Shown here: in pieces, positions 1 to 10,363 of the stretch
How positions within the stretch are numbered: the stretch's first letter is position 1
Layout: the number at the start of each line of letters is the position of its first letter
Assembly: GCA_029213045.1 (NCBI GenBank)
Contig: JARGPN010000010.1
Coordinates: 248,001-312,000, forward strand
DNA from: Alcanivoracaceae bacterium
GTDB lineage: Bacteria > Pseudomonadota > Gammaproteobacteria > Pseudomonadales > Alcanivoracaceae
DNA: 64,000 bases
Direction: 5' to 3'
Position numbers and translations under genes: made by a program
Notes under the pieces: model-generated
The model's input: the letters and a program-made list of their open reading frames with translations, nothing else
Told to the model about the DNA's origin: nothing
Database searches by the model: none

Positions 1-11
1 TATCTGCTTAA

Positions 12-350
12 TTAGTGTTGCGTATTATTCGTGTCGAAAATTTCTAACCGTGTCACATCGTAGGCCGGCTCTTCATACGGGTGTGACAATTTTAACGCAG
101 CGAGGGCTGCGGAAAGAATCGTCTCGGCGCACACCATTTCTACCCGATATTCAGGCACAACTTCGACGTCCCCCTGCTCTCCTAAGAAGGGCTTGCTGCC
201 ATCCAAAGGACGAAACTGACCCTGACCTAGAACCTGCCATGCACAGCGATCGTAATTTCCAATGCGTCCTGCGCCCGCATCAAACACTGCCGCCTTTACC
301 ACTTCAACGTGAGTTTCCGGCACGTAAAAGCATAGTTTAAACAGGTTCAT
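12..350 (-). CDS. NIF3/YqfO C-terminal-domain-like small protein
   Basis: This 112-residue protein resembles the stand-alone version of the CutA/PII-like domain that sits inside YqfO-type NIF3 proteins. Supporting motifs are the N-terminal strand LFKLCFYVPETH, the AGAGRIGNYDRCAW stretch, the GQGQFRPLDGSKPFLG stretch and the terminal HPYEEPAYDV. The family is widespread in gammaproteobacteria, but its biochemical role is not established, so no reaction is assigned. A clear Shine-Dalgarno AAGGAG precedes the ATG at 350. It lies 36 bp downstream of the thioesterase gene on the same strand and may be cotranscribed with it. The identity is confident; the function is unknown. Confidence 0.8.
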   Translation of the reverse strand: MNLFKLCFYVPETHVEVVKAAVFDAGAGRIGNYDRCAWQVLGQGQFRPLDGSKPFLGEQGDVEVVPEYRVEMVCAETILSAALAALKLSHPYEEPAYDVTRLEIFDTNNTQH

Positions 351-386
351 GTACCGCTCCTTGGATACCTTCGATGGAGGACATCG

Positions 387-1064
387 TTAGCTCGCTGCAA
401 ACGCGGGCTGAATCCAAATACCTTCAACGTGCACTGTCTGCACGTCTTGGTGATATACGCCACCTTCAATAATGAGTTTGCGCCCCTCTGTGCGCGTAAT
501 GCTTGCGCGACAAGTGATCTCTGATTCAATCGGCGTCGATGCCATATAGCGAATATTCAACGTTCCGGTAACACCGATACGCATTGAGGCATGCATGGCG
601 CGCGCCAGCACTGCGTCCATAATCCATGACAAGACGCCACCATGAACCCGGCCCGGAGGGCCTTGATATTGCTGCCCCAAATATACTTTCGCTTCGACGC
701 CTTCTGGGCTCACTTTTTCCCAACGTAGCTCCGGCGAAATGGGGTTCGCTAGGCCGCCCATTGGGTCGTAATCCATCATATCGAAAACGTCGGAGGCGTT
801 GGCCTGCCCGGTGAAAAGCTTTTTATTCGCCGCACGCGTGTCACGACGATCGTGCCCCGCCGCCTGCTTTAAAACATCTTCCATCGTCTGCGCCCACTGC
901 GCTAATTCCTCATTGCTGGCATCCGTGCGAATCAATTTCTCAGATAGCGCGCGCATCGCAGCGGCGAGTCGACGTCTCACTAAAAACGACTGCGGCGGCG
1001 GCTCCGAGTGAGCCGCCAGCAGTTGAAATGGTCCGTAGACTTTTTCTTTGTTTTGATCTGTCAT
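387..1064 (-). CDS. PaaI/YbgC-like hotdog-fold thioesterase family protein
   Basis: The 225-residue product carries a hotdog domain in its C-terminal half. The recognisable core is the PGRVHGGVLSWIMDAVLARA segment, in which HGG followed by an acidic helix residue is the usual catalytic layout of PaaI-type acyl-CoA thioesterases. The first ~90 residues are a helical extension not needed for the fold. The likely reaction is hydrolysis of an acyl-CoA in the cytoplasm; the substrate cannot be read from sequence. The start at 1064 has no good Shine-Dalgarno, so a slightly different start is possible. It precedes the small NIF3-like gene on the same strand. Confidence 0.75.
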   Translation of the reverse strand: MTDQNKEKVYGPFQLLAAHSEPPPQSFLVRRRLAAAMRALSEKLIRTDASNEELAQWAQTMEDVLKQAAGHDRRDTRAANKKLFTGQANASDVFDMMDYDPMGGLANPISPELRWEKVSPEGVEAKVYLGQQYQGPPGRVHGGVLSWIMDAVLARAMHASMRIGVTGTLNIRYMASTPIESEITCRASITRTEGRKLIIEGGVYHQDVQTVHVEGIWIQPAFAAS

Positions 1065-1200
1065 GGAGGAAGCCGCTTAATATTTGAATGAAAATATCTA
1101 CATCGAAGGGTGCCGAGATTTAGTAGCACGGGCAAGGACATTTTGTGTCGACCCAGTGGATCAATGTGTATGCCAATGGCGGATGGTGCGAGCATGATTG

Positions 1201-1232
1201 AGCGACGTATCGCTTGCGGGCAAGCTCCCACA
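1201..1232 (-). repeat. REP-like palindromic element, copy 1
   Basis: Read on the minus strand this begins TGTGGGAGCTTGCCCGCAAG and continues into a GCGATA block, the hallmark of Pseudomonas-type REP sequences. The GCTTGCCCGCAAGC part is itself self-complementary. It pairs with a second, oppositely oriented copy about 100 bp away, which gives a BIME-like arrangement. Confidence 0.75.
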
Positions 1233-1332
1233 AAAACTAGAAGACTGAAAGGGTTTTATAAATGATCGTCGGGTCTGCGGATCAGGAAGAAGTGAAATCG
1301 AATTGAGAGGCTCAGAAGCGGCGCTGATTTTA

Positions 1333-1381
1333 TGTGGGAGCCTGCCTGCAGGCGATAGCGGCCTTGTTCAGCGCGCTATCG
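1333..1381 (+). repeat. REP-like palindromic element, copy 2, with flanking stem
   Basis: The plus strand reads TGTGGGAGCCTGCCTGCAGG followed by CGATAGCG, matching copy 1 at nearly every position. Compensating changes keep the inner palindrome (GCCTGCCTGCAGGC). The CGATAGCG at 1353-1360 is repeated inverted as CGCTATCG at 1374-1381, so a longer secondary structure can form. It sits just beyond the purL stop codon. Confidence 0.7.
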
Positions 1382-1411
1382 TTGCAAGCCAAGTTCTATC
1401 TTGAATGTACG

Positions 1412-4400
1412 TTACCCCACCCACTTGCGAGCGTTGGCGAACATTCTGAACCACGGCGCGTTTTCATATGCCTTCCATTCTTCTGGCGTCCACGATTGCT
1501 GCACAACGCGGAACACACGCTCTGGGTGCGGCATCATGATGGTTACGCGACCATCGGGTGTCGTGAACCCCGTGGCGCCACGCGGCGAACCGTTCGGATT
1601 GGCTGGGTATTGCTCCGTCGGATTACCCAAACCATCGGTGTAACGCAGAGCGAGCAGGCTGTTATCAACGCAATGCTGCAAACTCGCATCGCTAATTTCC
1701 GCGTGGCCTTCACCGTGTGCAACGGCGATAGGCAAACGCGTACCGGCCATATCAGATAAGAAAATAGACGGCGAGCTCTGCACTTCAACCAATGCGGTAC
1801 GGGCTTCGAATTGCTCACTTAAATTGCGAACGAAGCGCGGCCAATGCTCTGTACCAGGAATAATTTCCTTCAGTGCGGACATCATTTGGCAGCCGTTACA
1901 GATACCTAATGCAAAGCTGTCATTACGCTGGAAAAACTCAGCAAACTGATCGCGCAACTTAGCGTTATACAAAATAGTTTTTGCCCAACCTTCTCCCGCG
2001 CCGAGTACATCCCCGTAGGAGAAACCACCGCAAGCCACAACACCTTTAAACGTGTCCAAGGTGACACGCCCTGCAAGCAAGTCGCTCATGTGCACGTCGA
2101 TGGATTCAAACCCTGCACGATCAAATGCCGCCGCCATTTCCAACTGACCGTTAACGCCCTGCTCGCGCAGAATCGCCATTTTCGGTTTAGCACCCGTATT
2201 AATATAGGGCGCGGCCAAATTTTCCGTCATATCGAAAGTAAGGCGGACATTCAAACCTGGGTCATCGGTGCTGGGGATGCTATCGAATTCTTGATCGGCG
2301 CAGGTGGGGTTATCGCGTAACGCTTGTAGGCGATAGCTCGTTTCCGCCCAAGTTTGATGCAAACTGCGGCGAGGCACTTGCATCAAAATTGCGCCGCCTA
2401 AACGAATACGCAACGTGTCATCGGTGTTCAATTCACCAACACGATGTACGCATGCGCCCAATCCAGCATCTGCGTACTGCGCGATAATCGCATCGGCATC
2501 GTCGGCTTTAACTTGAATGACAGCACCCAGCTCTTCGGCGAATAACGCGGCAATGGTTTCTTGATGATCGCCCGCAATATGATCCAACACGAGATCTACG
2601 CCTACGCGACCGGCAAACGCCATTTCCGTTACGCTGGCCAATAGACCGCCGTCGGAACGATCATGATAGGCAAGTAATTTATCTTCGCCTAACAATGTTT
2701 GCGTCACGTTAAAGAATTGTTTTAATAACTTCGGATCATCTAGATCCGCCGGTTCATCTCCAACAACGCCATATACCTGCGCCAGCGCGGAACCAGCCAA
2801 ACGATTTTTCCCCGCGCCCAAATCAATCAACAACAACGTTGTATCAGCAATGTTTTGCAATTGCGGAGTAAGCGTTTTACGAATATCTAATACTGGGGCA
2901 AACGCAGAAATGATTAACGACAACGGCGACGTCACCGCTTTGTTTAATCCGCGATCACTCCACACCGTGCGCATCGACAAGGAATCTTTGCCGACGGGAA
3001 TCGCAATGCCCAACTCGGGGCACAGTTCCATGCCGACCGTTTTAACGGTTTCAAATAAATTTTGATCTTCGCCTGGGTGTCCGGCAGCAGCCATCCAGTT
3101 TGCTGACAGACGAATTTTTTTCATGTCACCAATATAGCTTGCGGCAATATTGGTGATGGATTCTGCCACCGCCATGCGACCCGATGCAGCGGCATCCACT
3201 AACGCAACGGGCGTGCGCTCACCCATCGCCATTGCTTCACCGCAATAGGTGTTAAATCCACTCGCTGTCACGGCGCAATCGGCCACCGGCACCTGCCAGG
3301 GGCCTACCATTTGTTCGCGATTCACTAAGCCAGTAATCGAGCGGTCGCCAATGGTGATCAAAAACGTTTTCGCAGCAACACTGGGCAACTGCAACACACG
3401 TGTGATCGCATCTTTTAAGTCTACGTCGGCACCGTCAAAGCGTTGACGGACAAAGTCAGCGTGATCGTATTCGCGGGACATACGTGGCGGCTTGCCGAAC
3501 AACACGTTCATGGGCAAATCCACCGGCGCATTGCCAAAATGTTCGTCGTTGACCTTCAGATGTTCTTCTTCTGTTGCTTCACCAAGAACCGAATACGGCG
3601 CACGCTCGCGTAAGCAAATGTCTTCAAAACGCGTCAGCTCTTCCGGAGACACCGCGAGCACATAACGCTCTTGTGCTTCGTTACACCAGATCGCCACGGG
3701 GCTCATGCCAGGTTCGTCATTCGGAATTTTACGTAGCTCTAAAATCGCGCCGCGATCCGCATCATGAACCAGTTCAGGCAGCGCATTAGATAAACCACCC
3801 GCACCAACATCGTGAATCGAAATAATGGGGTTGTCGTCGCCTAGCCCCCAGCAACGGTCGATCACTTCCTGACAGCGACGCTCAATTTCTGGGTTGTCGC
3901 GTTGCACCGAAGCAAAATCCAATTGCTCAGAACTTTCACCGGAGGCCATCGACGAGGCAGCGCCGCCGCCCAAACCGATCAGCATTGCAGGGCCGCCAAG
4001 CACAATAATTTTTGATCCCGGCGGAATGCGTTGTTTGTCGACGTGTTCGGCACGAATATTTCCCATACCGCCAGCAATCATGATGGGCTTGTGGTAGCCA
4101 CGAACTTCATCGCCATTGACGCCCGGCGCTTCTAATTCCAACGTGCGGAAATAACCGCAAATATTCGGGCGACCAAATTCATTATTAAACGCCGCACCAC
4201 CAATCGGACCTTCGAGCATAATGTCTAACGCCGAGACAATGCGACCGGGCTTACCATAGTCGCCTTCCCAAGGTTGTTCGAATCCAGGAATTTTTAAATT
4301 GGACACGGAGAAGCCAGACAGCCCCGCTTTCGGTTTTGAACCACGGCCAGTTGCGCCTTCATCGCGAATTTCACCACCGGAGCCTGTCGCTGCACCGGGG

Positions 4401-5299
4401 TGTGGGGCAATCGCTGTTGGGTGGTTGTGCGTTTCGACCTTCATCAAAATATGGATCGGCTCATTGCTAAAGCGATACACATTGGTGTTGGTGTCTGGGA
4501 AAAAGCGTTCAGCAACCGATCCTTCAATCACAGAGGAGTTATCGCTGTAGGCAGACAACACGCCTTCTGGATTTTTCTGATGGGTGTTGCGGATCATGGC
4601 AAACAGAGATTTTTCCTGTACATCGCCATCCACAGTCCATTGCGCATTAAAAATTTTGTGGCGGCAATGCTCTGAGTTTGCTTGCGCAAACATCATCAGT
4701 TCCGCGTCGCTTGGATTACGCTTTAGTTGCTCAAACTGCTCAACCAAATAGTCAATTTCATCGTCCGCCAAGGCCAAGCCTAAAGCGCTATTCGCGTCTT
4801 CAAGCGCTTTGCGACCACCACCAAGAATATCCACCGTGGATAACGGTGCTGGTTGGTGCTGGCCGAATAACGCACTCGCATCATCGTATTGCCCCAGTAC
4901 CGCTTGGGTCATACGGTCATGCACCGCCGCACGGGCCGCCGCACGAGTAGCGTCATCATTATTAGAAAGGGTGACATGAAAGGCCGTGCCACGCTCCACA
5001 CGCCGCACTTTCGTTAAGCCAGCGTTGTGACATATATCAGTGGCCTTAGAGGACCACGGCGAAATCGTGCCGGGACGCGGGACAACCAAGAACAACTCGC
5101 CGCCTTCGTCTTCGGCCTCCACGCGCGGGCCATATTCAAGCAAGCGCGCAAGCACTGCCTGTTCGGCATCGGTCAGAGGCTCATGGAGATCAACGAAATG
5201 AACGAAATGGCTGCTTAGACCCACGATGGCGGGCGTGCCGCCGATCAGTTTTTCTTTACGAAAAGCGGACAGGGCGGGACTACCGGGCAGTATCAGCAT
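1412..5299 (-). CDS. purL: Phosphoribosylformylglycinamidine synthase (FGAM synthase)
   Basis: This enzyme performs step 4 of de novo purine synthesis, the ATP- and glutamine-dependent conversion of FGAR to FGAM, in the cytoplasm. At 1295 residues it is the long single-chain form of gammaproteobacteria. The N-terminus ([10 protein letters not shown]-like segment), the ATP-binding and linker region with [21 protein letters not shown], and two PurM-like halves are all visible. The C-terminal class I glutaminase has the nucleophile in [10 protein letters not shown], plus HGEGHAE and PHPERVFR. The ATG at 5299 follows a GGAAGG ribosome-binding site and gives the expected N-terminus. The gene is transcribed alone, divergently from mltF, with a REP pair just past its stop. 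Confidence 0.97.
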   Translation of the reverse strand: MLILPGSPALSAFRKEKLIGGTPAIVGLSSHFVHFVDLHEPLTDAEQAVLARLLEYGPRVEAEDEGGELFLVVPRPGTISPWSSKATDICHNAGLTKVRRVERGTAFHVTLSNNDDATRAAARAAVHDRMTQAVLGQYDDASALFGQHQPAPLSTVDILGGGRKALEDANSALGLALADDEIDYLVEQFEQLKRNPSDAELMMFAQANSEHCRHKIFNAQWTVDGDVQEKSLFAMIRNTHQKNPEGVLSAYSDNSSVIEGSVAERFFPDTNTNVYRFSNEPIHILMKVETHNHPTAIAPHPGAATGSGGEIRDEGATGRGSKPKAGLSGFSVSNLKIPGFEQPWEGDYGKPGRIVSALDIMLEGPIGGAAFNNEFGRPNICGYFRTLELEAPGVNGDEVRGYHKPIMIAGGMGNIRAEHVDKQRIPPGSKIIVLGGPAMLIGLGGGAASSMASGESSEQLDFASVQRDNPEIERRCQEVIDRCWGLGDDNPIISIHDVGAGGLSNALPELVHDADRGAILELRKIPNDEPGMSPVAIWCNEAQERYVLAVSPEELTRFEDICLRERAPYSVLGEATEEEHLKVNDEHFGNAPVDLPMNVLFGKPPRMSREYDHADFVRQRFDGADVDLKDAITRVLQLPSVAAKTFLITIGDRSITGLVNREQMVGPWQVPVADCAVTASGFNTYCGEAMAMGERTPVALVDAAASGRMAVAESITNIAASYIGDMKKIRLSANWMAAAGHPGEDQNLFETVKTVGMELCPELGIAIPVGKDSLSMRTVWSDRGLNKAVTSPLSLIISAFAPVLDIRKTLTPQLQNIADTTLLLIDLGAGKNRLAGSALAQVYGVVGDEPADLDDPKLLKQFFNVTQTLLGEDKLLAYHDRSDGGLLASVTEMAFAGRVGVDLVLDHIAGDHQETIAALFAEELGAVIQVKADDADAIIAQYADAGLGACVHRVGELNTDDTLRIRLGGAILMQVPRRSLHQTWAETSYRLQALRDNPTCADQEFDSIPSTDDPGLNVRLTFDMTENLAAPYINTGAKPKMAILREQGVNGQLEMAAAFDRAGFESIDVHMSDLLAGRVTLDTFKGVVACGGFSYGDVLGAGEGWAKTILYNAKLRDQFAEFFQRNDSFALGICNGCQMMSALKEIIPGTEHWPRFVRNLSEQFEARTALVEVQSSPSIFLSDMAGTRLPIAVAHGEGHAEISDASLQHCVDNSLLALRYTDGLGNPTEQYPANPNGSPRGATGFTTPDGRVTIMMPHPERVFRVVQQSWTPEEWKAYENAPWFRMFANARKWVG

Positions 5300-5702
5300 G
5301 CTTTGCCTTCCAGCTGGAATTTGGGCGGAACTTGAGGAGGCGCAATCATACGGGATTTGTCCGCGTCTGGCAGCCCGATTTGACCATCTCAGGCACCTTT
5401 CTGAGCGATTTCACAGTGACTTGACGGTCGCTCAGGCAGCATACCTAGGAGCCTACTCCCGCCGTTGCCTTAAATTAGGTAAAACCTTTCTAAAACAGCG
5501 GATTGTCAGACATCGGGTCATATTAAAACGTCCTCTGTCCTGATAGAGTTCGCTCCAGTTTCGTGACATGGTTCACGCTTCTAGGTGCCTTTAGGGCCTC
5601 AGACGCGAGAATCAAAATGGCCAAGTTCGCTAGGAAGGCGACATGGTCGGAAGCGGCAACACCGGACTGTACGGTCCTAAACCGACAGAGGAACCACCGG
5701 CA
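5300..5702. other. Divergent intergenic region purL/mltF
   Basis: About 400 bp with no credible gene. It carries a plausible purL promoter and an inverted repeat, CTGAGCGA at 5401-5408 with TCGCTCAG at 5428-5435, separated by 19 bases. I do not see a PurR-type operator or a riboswitch, and no clear mltF promoter beyond an isolated TTGACG at 5421. Confidence 0.5.
5345..5373 (-). promoter_or_regulatory. Candidate sigma-70 promoter of purL
   Basis: On the minus strand, CTGCCA (5373-5368) is followed after exactly 17 bp by TATGAT (5350-5345). The -10 matches consensus at five of six positions and the -35 at four of six. It lies about 45 bp upstream of the purL ATG. This is a sequence match only. 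Confidence 0.4.
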
Positions 5703-7103
5703 ATGAGCGCACTGATTCGCCAAATTCGCTATTTGCTTGCACCTATTGCAGTACTAGGTCTGCTAGCCATGATGGTCGCTATGCGTCCGCTCCCTTCTAC
5801 TATGGAGCGCGTGCTGACCCGTGGTGAGCTGATCGTGGTGTCACGTCAATCTCCCACCACTTGGTACAAAGACCAGCACGGCGACACTGGCCTCGATTAC
5901 GAGCTAGTCCGCGGTTTCGCTGATGAGCTTGGCGTTACTCTGAAAATCATTAGCGCGGACTCTATTGCCGAGGCATACGAATTACTCGATAGCGGCGATG
6001 CCGACGTCGCAGCGGCAGGGCTTGCTATCACCGCGCAGCGCAGCCTTGATTTCCGTTTCTCTAGTGCTTACCAGAACATTCAAGACGTGCTCATTCAACG
6101 TCAGGGCGAGTCACGCCCGAATACGTTGGAAGATCTCGCCGAACGACGCATTGTCGTGCTCGAAGGCTCCGGCCAAGAAGAGCAGCTACGTCAGCTGCGC
6201 GCCAAAGGCTTTAATGTTGTCTACGAAAGCGTCAACGGCTCTAGCGCTGAGCGCTTACTGACGCTGGTTGATGAAGGCTATTTTGATTTTGCGTTAGTGG
6301 ATTCCAACTCTTGGTCCATTCATCGCGCGCTGTTTCCGGAATTACGTCGCGGCATGGATGTTGGCGAGCAGTCTATCGGCTGGGCATTCGCTGGCGGCGA
6401 TGACACCTTGCGCTTGAGCGCTGAGCGCTACCTCACCCGTAAGAAAGCAGACGGCACTGTTGCTAAATTAGAAGACCGCTTTTTTGGTCACTTGAACCAA
6501 TTCAATATTTATTCAGCGCGCTCGTTCTTGCAGCACTTAGACGATCGCCTGCCGCAATATGCGGATGCGTTCCGCGAGGCGGCCAAAGAATACAATTTCG
6601 ATTGGCGCTTATTGGCCGCGATGGGCTATCAAGAATCATTGTGGAATGCCGATGCGGTATCACCAACCGGTGTACGCGGCCTAATGATGCTCACCAATCA
6701 CACCGCCTCTGAAATGGGCGTTGCTGACCGCACCGACCCAATGGCCAGCATTCGTGCAGGCGCGGCCTACTTACGCAAAATTTATGATCGCATCCCCGCA
6801 CGCATTCCTGAGCAGGATCGTACTTGGCTAGCGATCGCGGCCTACAACGTAGGCTTTGGGCATATGGAAGATGCGCGCGTGTTAACGCAAAAACAGGGTG
6901 GCAATCCGGATAGCTGGCAAGACGTGAAGAAACGTTTACCGCTGCTGCGTAACGCGAGCTTCTACCGCGCCACACGTCATGGTTATGCGCGCGGCGGCAT
7001 GCAGTCGGTCATTTATGTGCGTCATATTCGTCGCTACTACGACTTGCTTGTATGGGCGAATAACAGCGAACGCCACAGTCAGCTGGTCGCGCTCGCAGAC
7101 TAA
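5703..7103 (+). CDS. mltF: Membrane-bound lytic murein transglycosylase F
   Basis: MltF cleaves the MurNAc-GlcNAc bond of peptidoglycan non-hydrolytically, giving 1,6-anhydro ends, at the outer-membrane/periplasm face. The 466-residue product has an N-terminal hydrophobic export segment (residues ~8-27). A solute-binding family 3 module follows (~35-265), then a C-terminal SLT domain with catalytic Glu311 in GYQESLWN and the AAYNVGFGH motif. An in-frame ATG exists 60 bases earlier, but the ATG at 5703 is preferred because AGAGGA lies at proper spacing and the signal segment then begins near the N-terminus. The gene stands alone, convergent with tadA. Confidence 0.93.
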   Translation: MSALIRQIRYLLAPIAVLGLLAMMVAMRPLPSTMERVLTRGELIVVSRQSPTTWYKDQHGDTGLDYELVRGFADELGVTLKIISADSIAEAYELLDSGDADVAAAGLAITAQRSLDFRFSSAYQNIQDVLIQRQGESRPNTLEDLAERRIVVLEGSGQEEQLRQLRAKGFNVVYESVNGSSAERLLTLVDEGYFDFALVDSNSWSIHRALFPELRRGMDVGEQSIGWAFAGGDDTLRLSAERYLTRKKADGTVAKLEDRFFGHLNQFNIYSARSFLQHLDDRLPQYADAFREAAKEYNFDWRLLAAMGYQESLWNADAVSPTGVRGLMMLTNHTASEMGVADRTDPMASIRAGAAYLRKIYDRIPARIPEQDRTWLAIAAYNVGFGHMEDARVLTQKQGGNPDSWQDVKKRLPLLRNASFYRATRHGYARGGMQSVIYVRHIRRYYDLLVWANNSERHSQLVALAD

Positions 7104-7130
7104 TCGCCCTCCTCATTGGCGGCGCGCTGG

Positions 7131-7586
7131 TTAACGGCGCGCGGCGAAAAATGCTTTCAGTAACGCACTCGCCTCTTCGGCTCTTATCCCAGATACCACT
7201 TCAATACGATGGTTATAGAAATCCACCTCTGGCAATCGCAATTGGCTCTCGCAGACGCCCGCCCGAGGCTCCGTCGCACCGTATACCACGCGCGCAATAC
7301 GAGCATGCATGAGCGCACCAAAGCACATGGTGCACGGCTCAATGGTGACAAACAGCGTCGCACCGGTCAGACGATAGTTTTCGACCTTCGACGCTGCATC
7401 ACGAAGTGCCATGATCTCCGCGTGAGCGGTGGGATCTTGGCCACTAATAGGTCGGTTCCAGCCACGACCAATACACTGGTCATCGCGAACCACCACCGCA
7501 CCGACGGGCACTTCACCCACCACGGCCGCCTCACTGGCCAGCGCCAGCGCTTCTCCCATCCAATAATCAAGCTGTTCGGGCGTCAT
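7131..7586 (-). CDS. tadA: tRNA-specific adenosine deaminase
   Basis: TadA deaminates the wobble adenosine 34 of tRNA-Arg(ACG) to inosine. The 151-residue protein shows the zinc-dependent cytidine/deoxycytidylate deaminase signature: HAE (His55, Glu57) and PCTMC (Cys85, Cys88), with PVGAVVV before them. An upstream ATG at 7622 would add 12 residues. The ATG at 7586 has a GAGAGGA site just before it and matches the usual N-terminus, so it is preferred. It is convergent with mltF, whose stop is 27 bp away, and divergent from the kinase gene. Confidence 0.93.
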   Translation of the reverse strand: MTPEQLDYWMGEALALASEAAVVGEVPVGAVVVRDDQCIGRGWNRPISGQDPTAHAEIMALRDAASKVENYRLTGATLFVTIEPCTMCFGALMHARIARVVYGATEPRAGVCESQLRLPEVDFYNHRIEVVSGIRAEEASALLKAFFAARR

Positions 7587-7789
7587 CAATCCTCTCACTG
7601 CTATTCTGAGACGGGCCACCATGACGTCTCTGCATCAGCTCGCATGATACAACAAAGACACCCTGCGTTATGGACGCACCGCATTCTTGGCGTCTGCAAC
7701 AAAAACGCGGATATAACGGCACGCAAACAAGCGCTGTCCTGTGTTATAACTGCGCAATCCGAAATAGAAAGGCACCACGGGAAACACGC

Positions 7790-10357
7790 ATGATAAAACG
7801 GAATTTCTGGGCCACTGACTGGTTCGTCGTAGTGGTGATTGCCATAGGCCTTGTGCTCTTCAGTAGTAGCGACTTACTACAAGGACTAGAAAGAACAACT
7901 TACGACATCGGCGTGCGCAGTGCTGACCGTGATCCCGGTGACAAGGTGGCGGTTATCGCCATCGACGACGAGAGCATTTCGAATCTAGGCCGTTGGCCTT
8001 GGCCGCGCGAAATTCAAGCGCGCATGATCGACAAGCTGACACAAGCCGGTGCAAAAGTTGTCGGCCTGACAAGCTTGCTCAGCGAGCCACAAACCGATCC
8101 CGGCTTAGTGAAGCTGCATGACCTACAAAACTTTTATACCAACAGCAGTTTATCTTCGAGTGCGGCAGATGATATTCACGCCGCTGACTTACAACAACTC
8201 GGCGATAAAATTCAAAGCGCTGCTATTTCGCTGGATTCTGATTCACGCATGGCCGCCAGCATTCAGGCGTCTAAAAACGTCGTGCTCGGCATGCAAATGA
8301 TCCCTGGAGCACCCTTCGGCAACCCCGACGCGGCATTGCCGGAATACGTTACCCGTTTTCAAATCACTAGCCCAGGCACGGTCAGTGGATTTCCGATTAA
8401 CACTATCGACGTGGTGCCCCCCATCGCAGCCTTCGGCAAACCGGCGGCGGGTATTGGCCATATTGTTTCTCTGCTCGATGTGGACGGCGCCATACGGTAC
8501 GAGCCGTTGATCTTAAGTTTTTACGGCGAACGCTACCCATCACTTGCATTAATGATCGCTGCAAAAAGTTTGAATCTCGGTGCTGAGGATATTCACACAA
8601 CGGGCAACAGCATTAGCCTTGGCGGATTAACCATCGGCACAGACGATAGCCTGTTGATGAATACGTTTTTCTACAGCAACAAAAACAACAAAGATATTTT
8701 CACCACGGACTCTTTTTACGACGTATATAGCGGCAAAATCGACCCAGCAAAATATAAGGGTCGCATTGTACTTATTGGCGCCACCGCGTTTGGCCTAGGC
8801 TCCTCATTAAAAACGCCATTGCCCGGCGCGATGGAACCCGTTCAAGTCGTCGCCCATACCGTGGCGAGCATTCTCAATGAAGACTTTTTTACCCTGCCAC
8901 CTTGGGCAAACGGATTAAAATGGGCGCTGGTGTTAATGGTGCTTGGTTACCTCACCTTTGCATTGCCACGCCTTGGCGCGGGTCTTGGCGCGGGTATTTC
9001 AGGCGTGCTGTTGGTCGCGTTCTTAGGAACCGAAATTGTGTTGCTGGGCTTGGAAGGGTTTTGGTTGCCGATGACATTGCCTGCCGTGTTTTTGTTCACC
9101 GGCCATCTCACATTAACCACGAAACACTTTTTGATCTCTGAGCAAGGCAAAGAAAAGTCAGACAAAGAAGGCGCGGAAAGTAATCGCATGCTCGGCCTTG
9201 CGTTCCAACAACAAGGCCAACTCGACATGGCCTTTGAGAAATTCCGCCGTGTACCTTTATCAGATGACGTGATGGAAGTGCTCTACAACCTTGCTATGGA
9301 CTTTGAGCGTAAGCGTCAGTTCAACAAGGCCAGCTCTGTATACCAATACATGGCCAAGTACGACGGCAAATTCCGCGACATACAACAACGCACCAAGCGC
9401 GCCAACGATGCGCAAGACACCATTATCTTCGGCGCACGCGCGGTCGGTGGGCCTGGCGATACCTTACTTGGCGGTGACGGCAGCTTCGAAAAGCCTATGC
9501 TCGGACGCTATCAGGTAGAAAAAGAATTAGGGCGCGGCGCAATGGGTATCGTTTACCAAGGCCGTGACCCGAAAATCAATCGCGTGGTGGCGATTAAAAC
9601 ATTATCACTGTCGGAAGAATTTGAAGCCGAAGAATTAGCAGAGGTGAAAGAACGTTTCTTCCGCGAAGCAGAAGCGGCTGGACGCCTAAATCACCCAGGC
9701 ATTGTCACCGTATACGATGCTGGTGAGGAACATGACCTTGCCTACATCGCAATGGAGTTTTTAAGCGGCGGCGATTTGCTGTGTTATACCAAACCCGACA
9801 CCCTGCTACCCGTCGAGAAAGTCTTAAACCTGATACAGCGCGCAGCCGAAGCATTGGACTACGCGCATTCACACACCATTGTGCATCGCGACATTAAGCC
9901 CGCGAACTTGATGTACGACCCGGAAAAAGATCAGCTAAAAGTGACTGACTTTGGTATTGCTCGTGTGAACAATTCTAGCCGCACCAAAACAGGTATGGTC
10001 GTGGGCACACCGAGCTATATGTCGCCTGAACAGGTCACCGGCAAACGCGTCGATGGGCGTTCCGATATTTTCTCTCTAGGCGTCATGCTGTATCAAATGC
10101 TAACGGGCGAACTGCCCTTCCAAGCAGAAAACGCCACACAGATCATGTACAAAATTGCCACCGAAGGGCACCCCAATATTTTGGAAACACGTCCCGGCAT
10201 CAAGCGCAGCGCACCGTGGGCATCCATCGTGCTCAATCGTGCATTAGAAAAAGATGTCGATAAGCGCTATCAACGTGCGCAATTAATGGCAAACGACATT
10301 AAAGCCGTACTGAAAAAAATGGCAGCGGCCAACGCCCGCCAGCAACCACAGTCATAA
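7790..10357 (+). CDS. CHASE2 sensor-TPR-serine/threonine protein kinase
   Basis: This is a membrane-anchored one-component kinase of 855 residues from the ATG at 7790. A transmembrane helix (~11-27) leads into an extracytoplasmic CHASE2 domain (~35-370), then three closely spaced membrane helices (~375-445). A short TPR-like helical region (~460-530) connects to a Hanks-type kinase (~573-850). The kinase is intact: GRGAMG glycine loop, Lys603 in VAIKTL, HRDIKPAN with Asp701, DFG at 720-722 and GTPSYMSPEQ. It probably senses an envelope or small-molecule signal and phosphorylates cytoplasmic proteins; the ligand and targets are unknown. No phosphatase gene is adjacent. An upstream in-frame ATG at 7670 would add 40 residues of atypical sequence and is rejected. 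Confidence 0.88.
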   Translation: MIKRNFWATDWFVVVVIAIGLVLFSSSDLLQGLERTTYDIGVRSADRDPGDKVAVIAIDDESISNLGRWPWPREIQARMIDKLTQAGAKVVGLTSLLSEPQTDPGLVKLHDLQNFYTNSSLSSSAADDIHAADLQQLGDKIQSAAISLDSDSRMAASIQASKNVVLGMQMIPGAPFGNPDAALPEYVTRFQITSPGTVSGFPINTIDVVPPIAAFGKPAAGIGHIVSLLDVDGAIRYEPLILSFYGERYPSLALMIAAKSLNLGAEDIHTTGNSISLGGLTIGTDDSLLMNTFFYSNKNNKDIFTTDSFYDVYSGKIDPAKYKGRIVLIGATAFGLGSSLKTPLPGAMEPVQVVAHTVASILNEDFFTLPPWANGLKWALVLMVLGYLTFALPRLGAGLGAGISGVLLVAFLGTEIVLLGLEGFWLPMTLPAVFLFTGHLTLTTKHFLISEQGKEKSDKEGAESNRMLGLAFQQQGQLDMAFEKFRRVPLSDDVMEVLYNLAMDFERKRQFNKASSVYQYMAKYDGKFRDIQQRTKRANDAQDTIIFGARAVGGPGDTLLGGDGSFEKPMLGRYQVEKELGRGAMGIVYQGRDPKINRVVAIKTLSLSEEFEAEELAEVKERFFREAEAAGRLNHPGIVTVYDAGEEHDLAYIAMEFLSGGDLLCYTKPDTLLPVEKVLNLIQRAAEALDYAHSHTIVHRDIKPANLMYDPEKDQLKVTDFGIARVNNSSRTKTGMVVGTPSYMSPEQVTGKRVDGRSDIFSLGVMLYQMLTGELPFQAENATQIMYKIATEGHPNILETRPGIKRSAPWASIVLNRALEKDVDKRYQRAQLMANDIKAVLKKMAAANARQQPQS

Positions 10358-10363
10358 CGAAAG

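Larger units (their letters stand above)
1065..1411. other. Intergenic region with REP palindrome pair
   Basis: This gap of about 350 bp lies between the end of purL and the start of the thioesterase gene, both on the minus strand. It has no credible gene. It holds two inverted copies of a REP-type palindrome, annotated separately, and presumably the promoter of the thioesterase gene, for which I see no convincing -35/-10 pair. Confidence 0.7.

Noticed and set aside
1334-1759. Plus-strand frame beginning in the REP copy
   Set aside because: Most of it is antisense to the purL glutaminase end; the start lies within a REP element.
5401-5435. Inverted repeat considered as a riboswitch or PurR operator upstream of purL
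   Set aside because: The 8-bp stem has an unstructured 19-base loop and no match to a PurR site or to a known purine riboswitch; it lies upstream of the candidate promoter.
7209-7793. Plus-strand 194-codon open frame
   Set aside because: It is mostly antisense to tadA, has no recognisable domain and lacks a ribosome-binding site; tadA motifs on the other strand are unambiguous.
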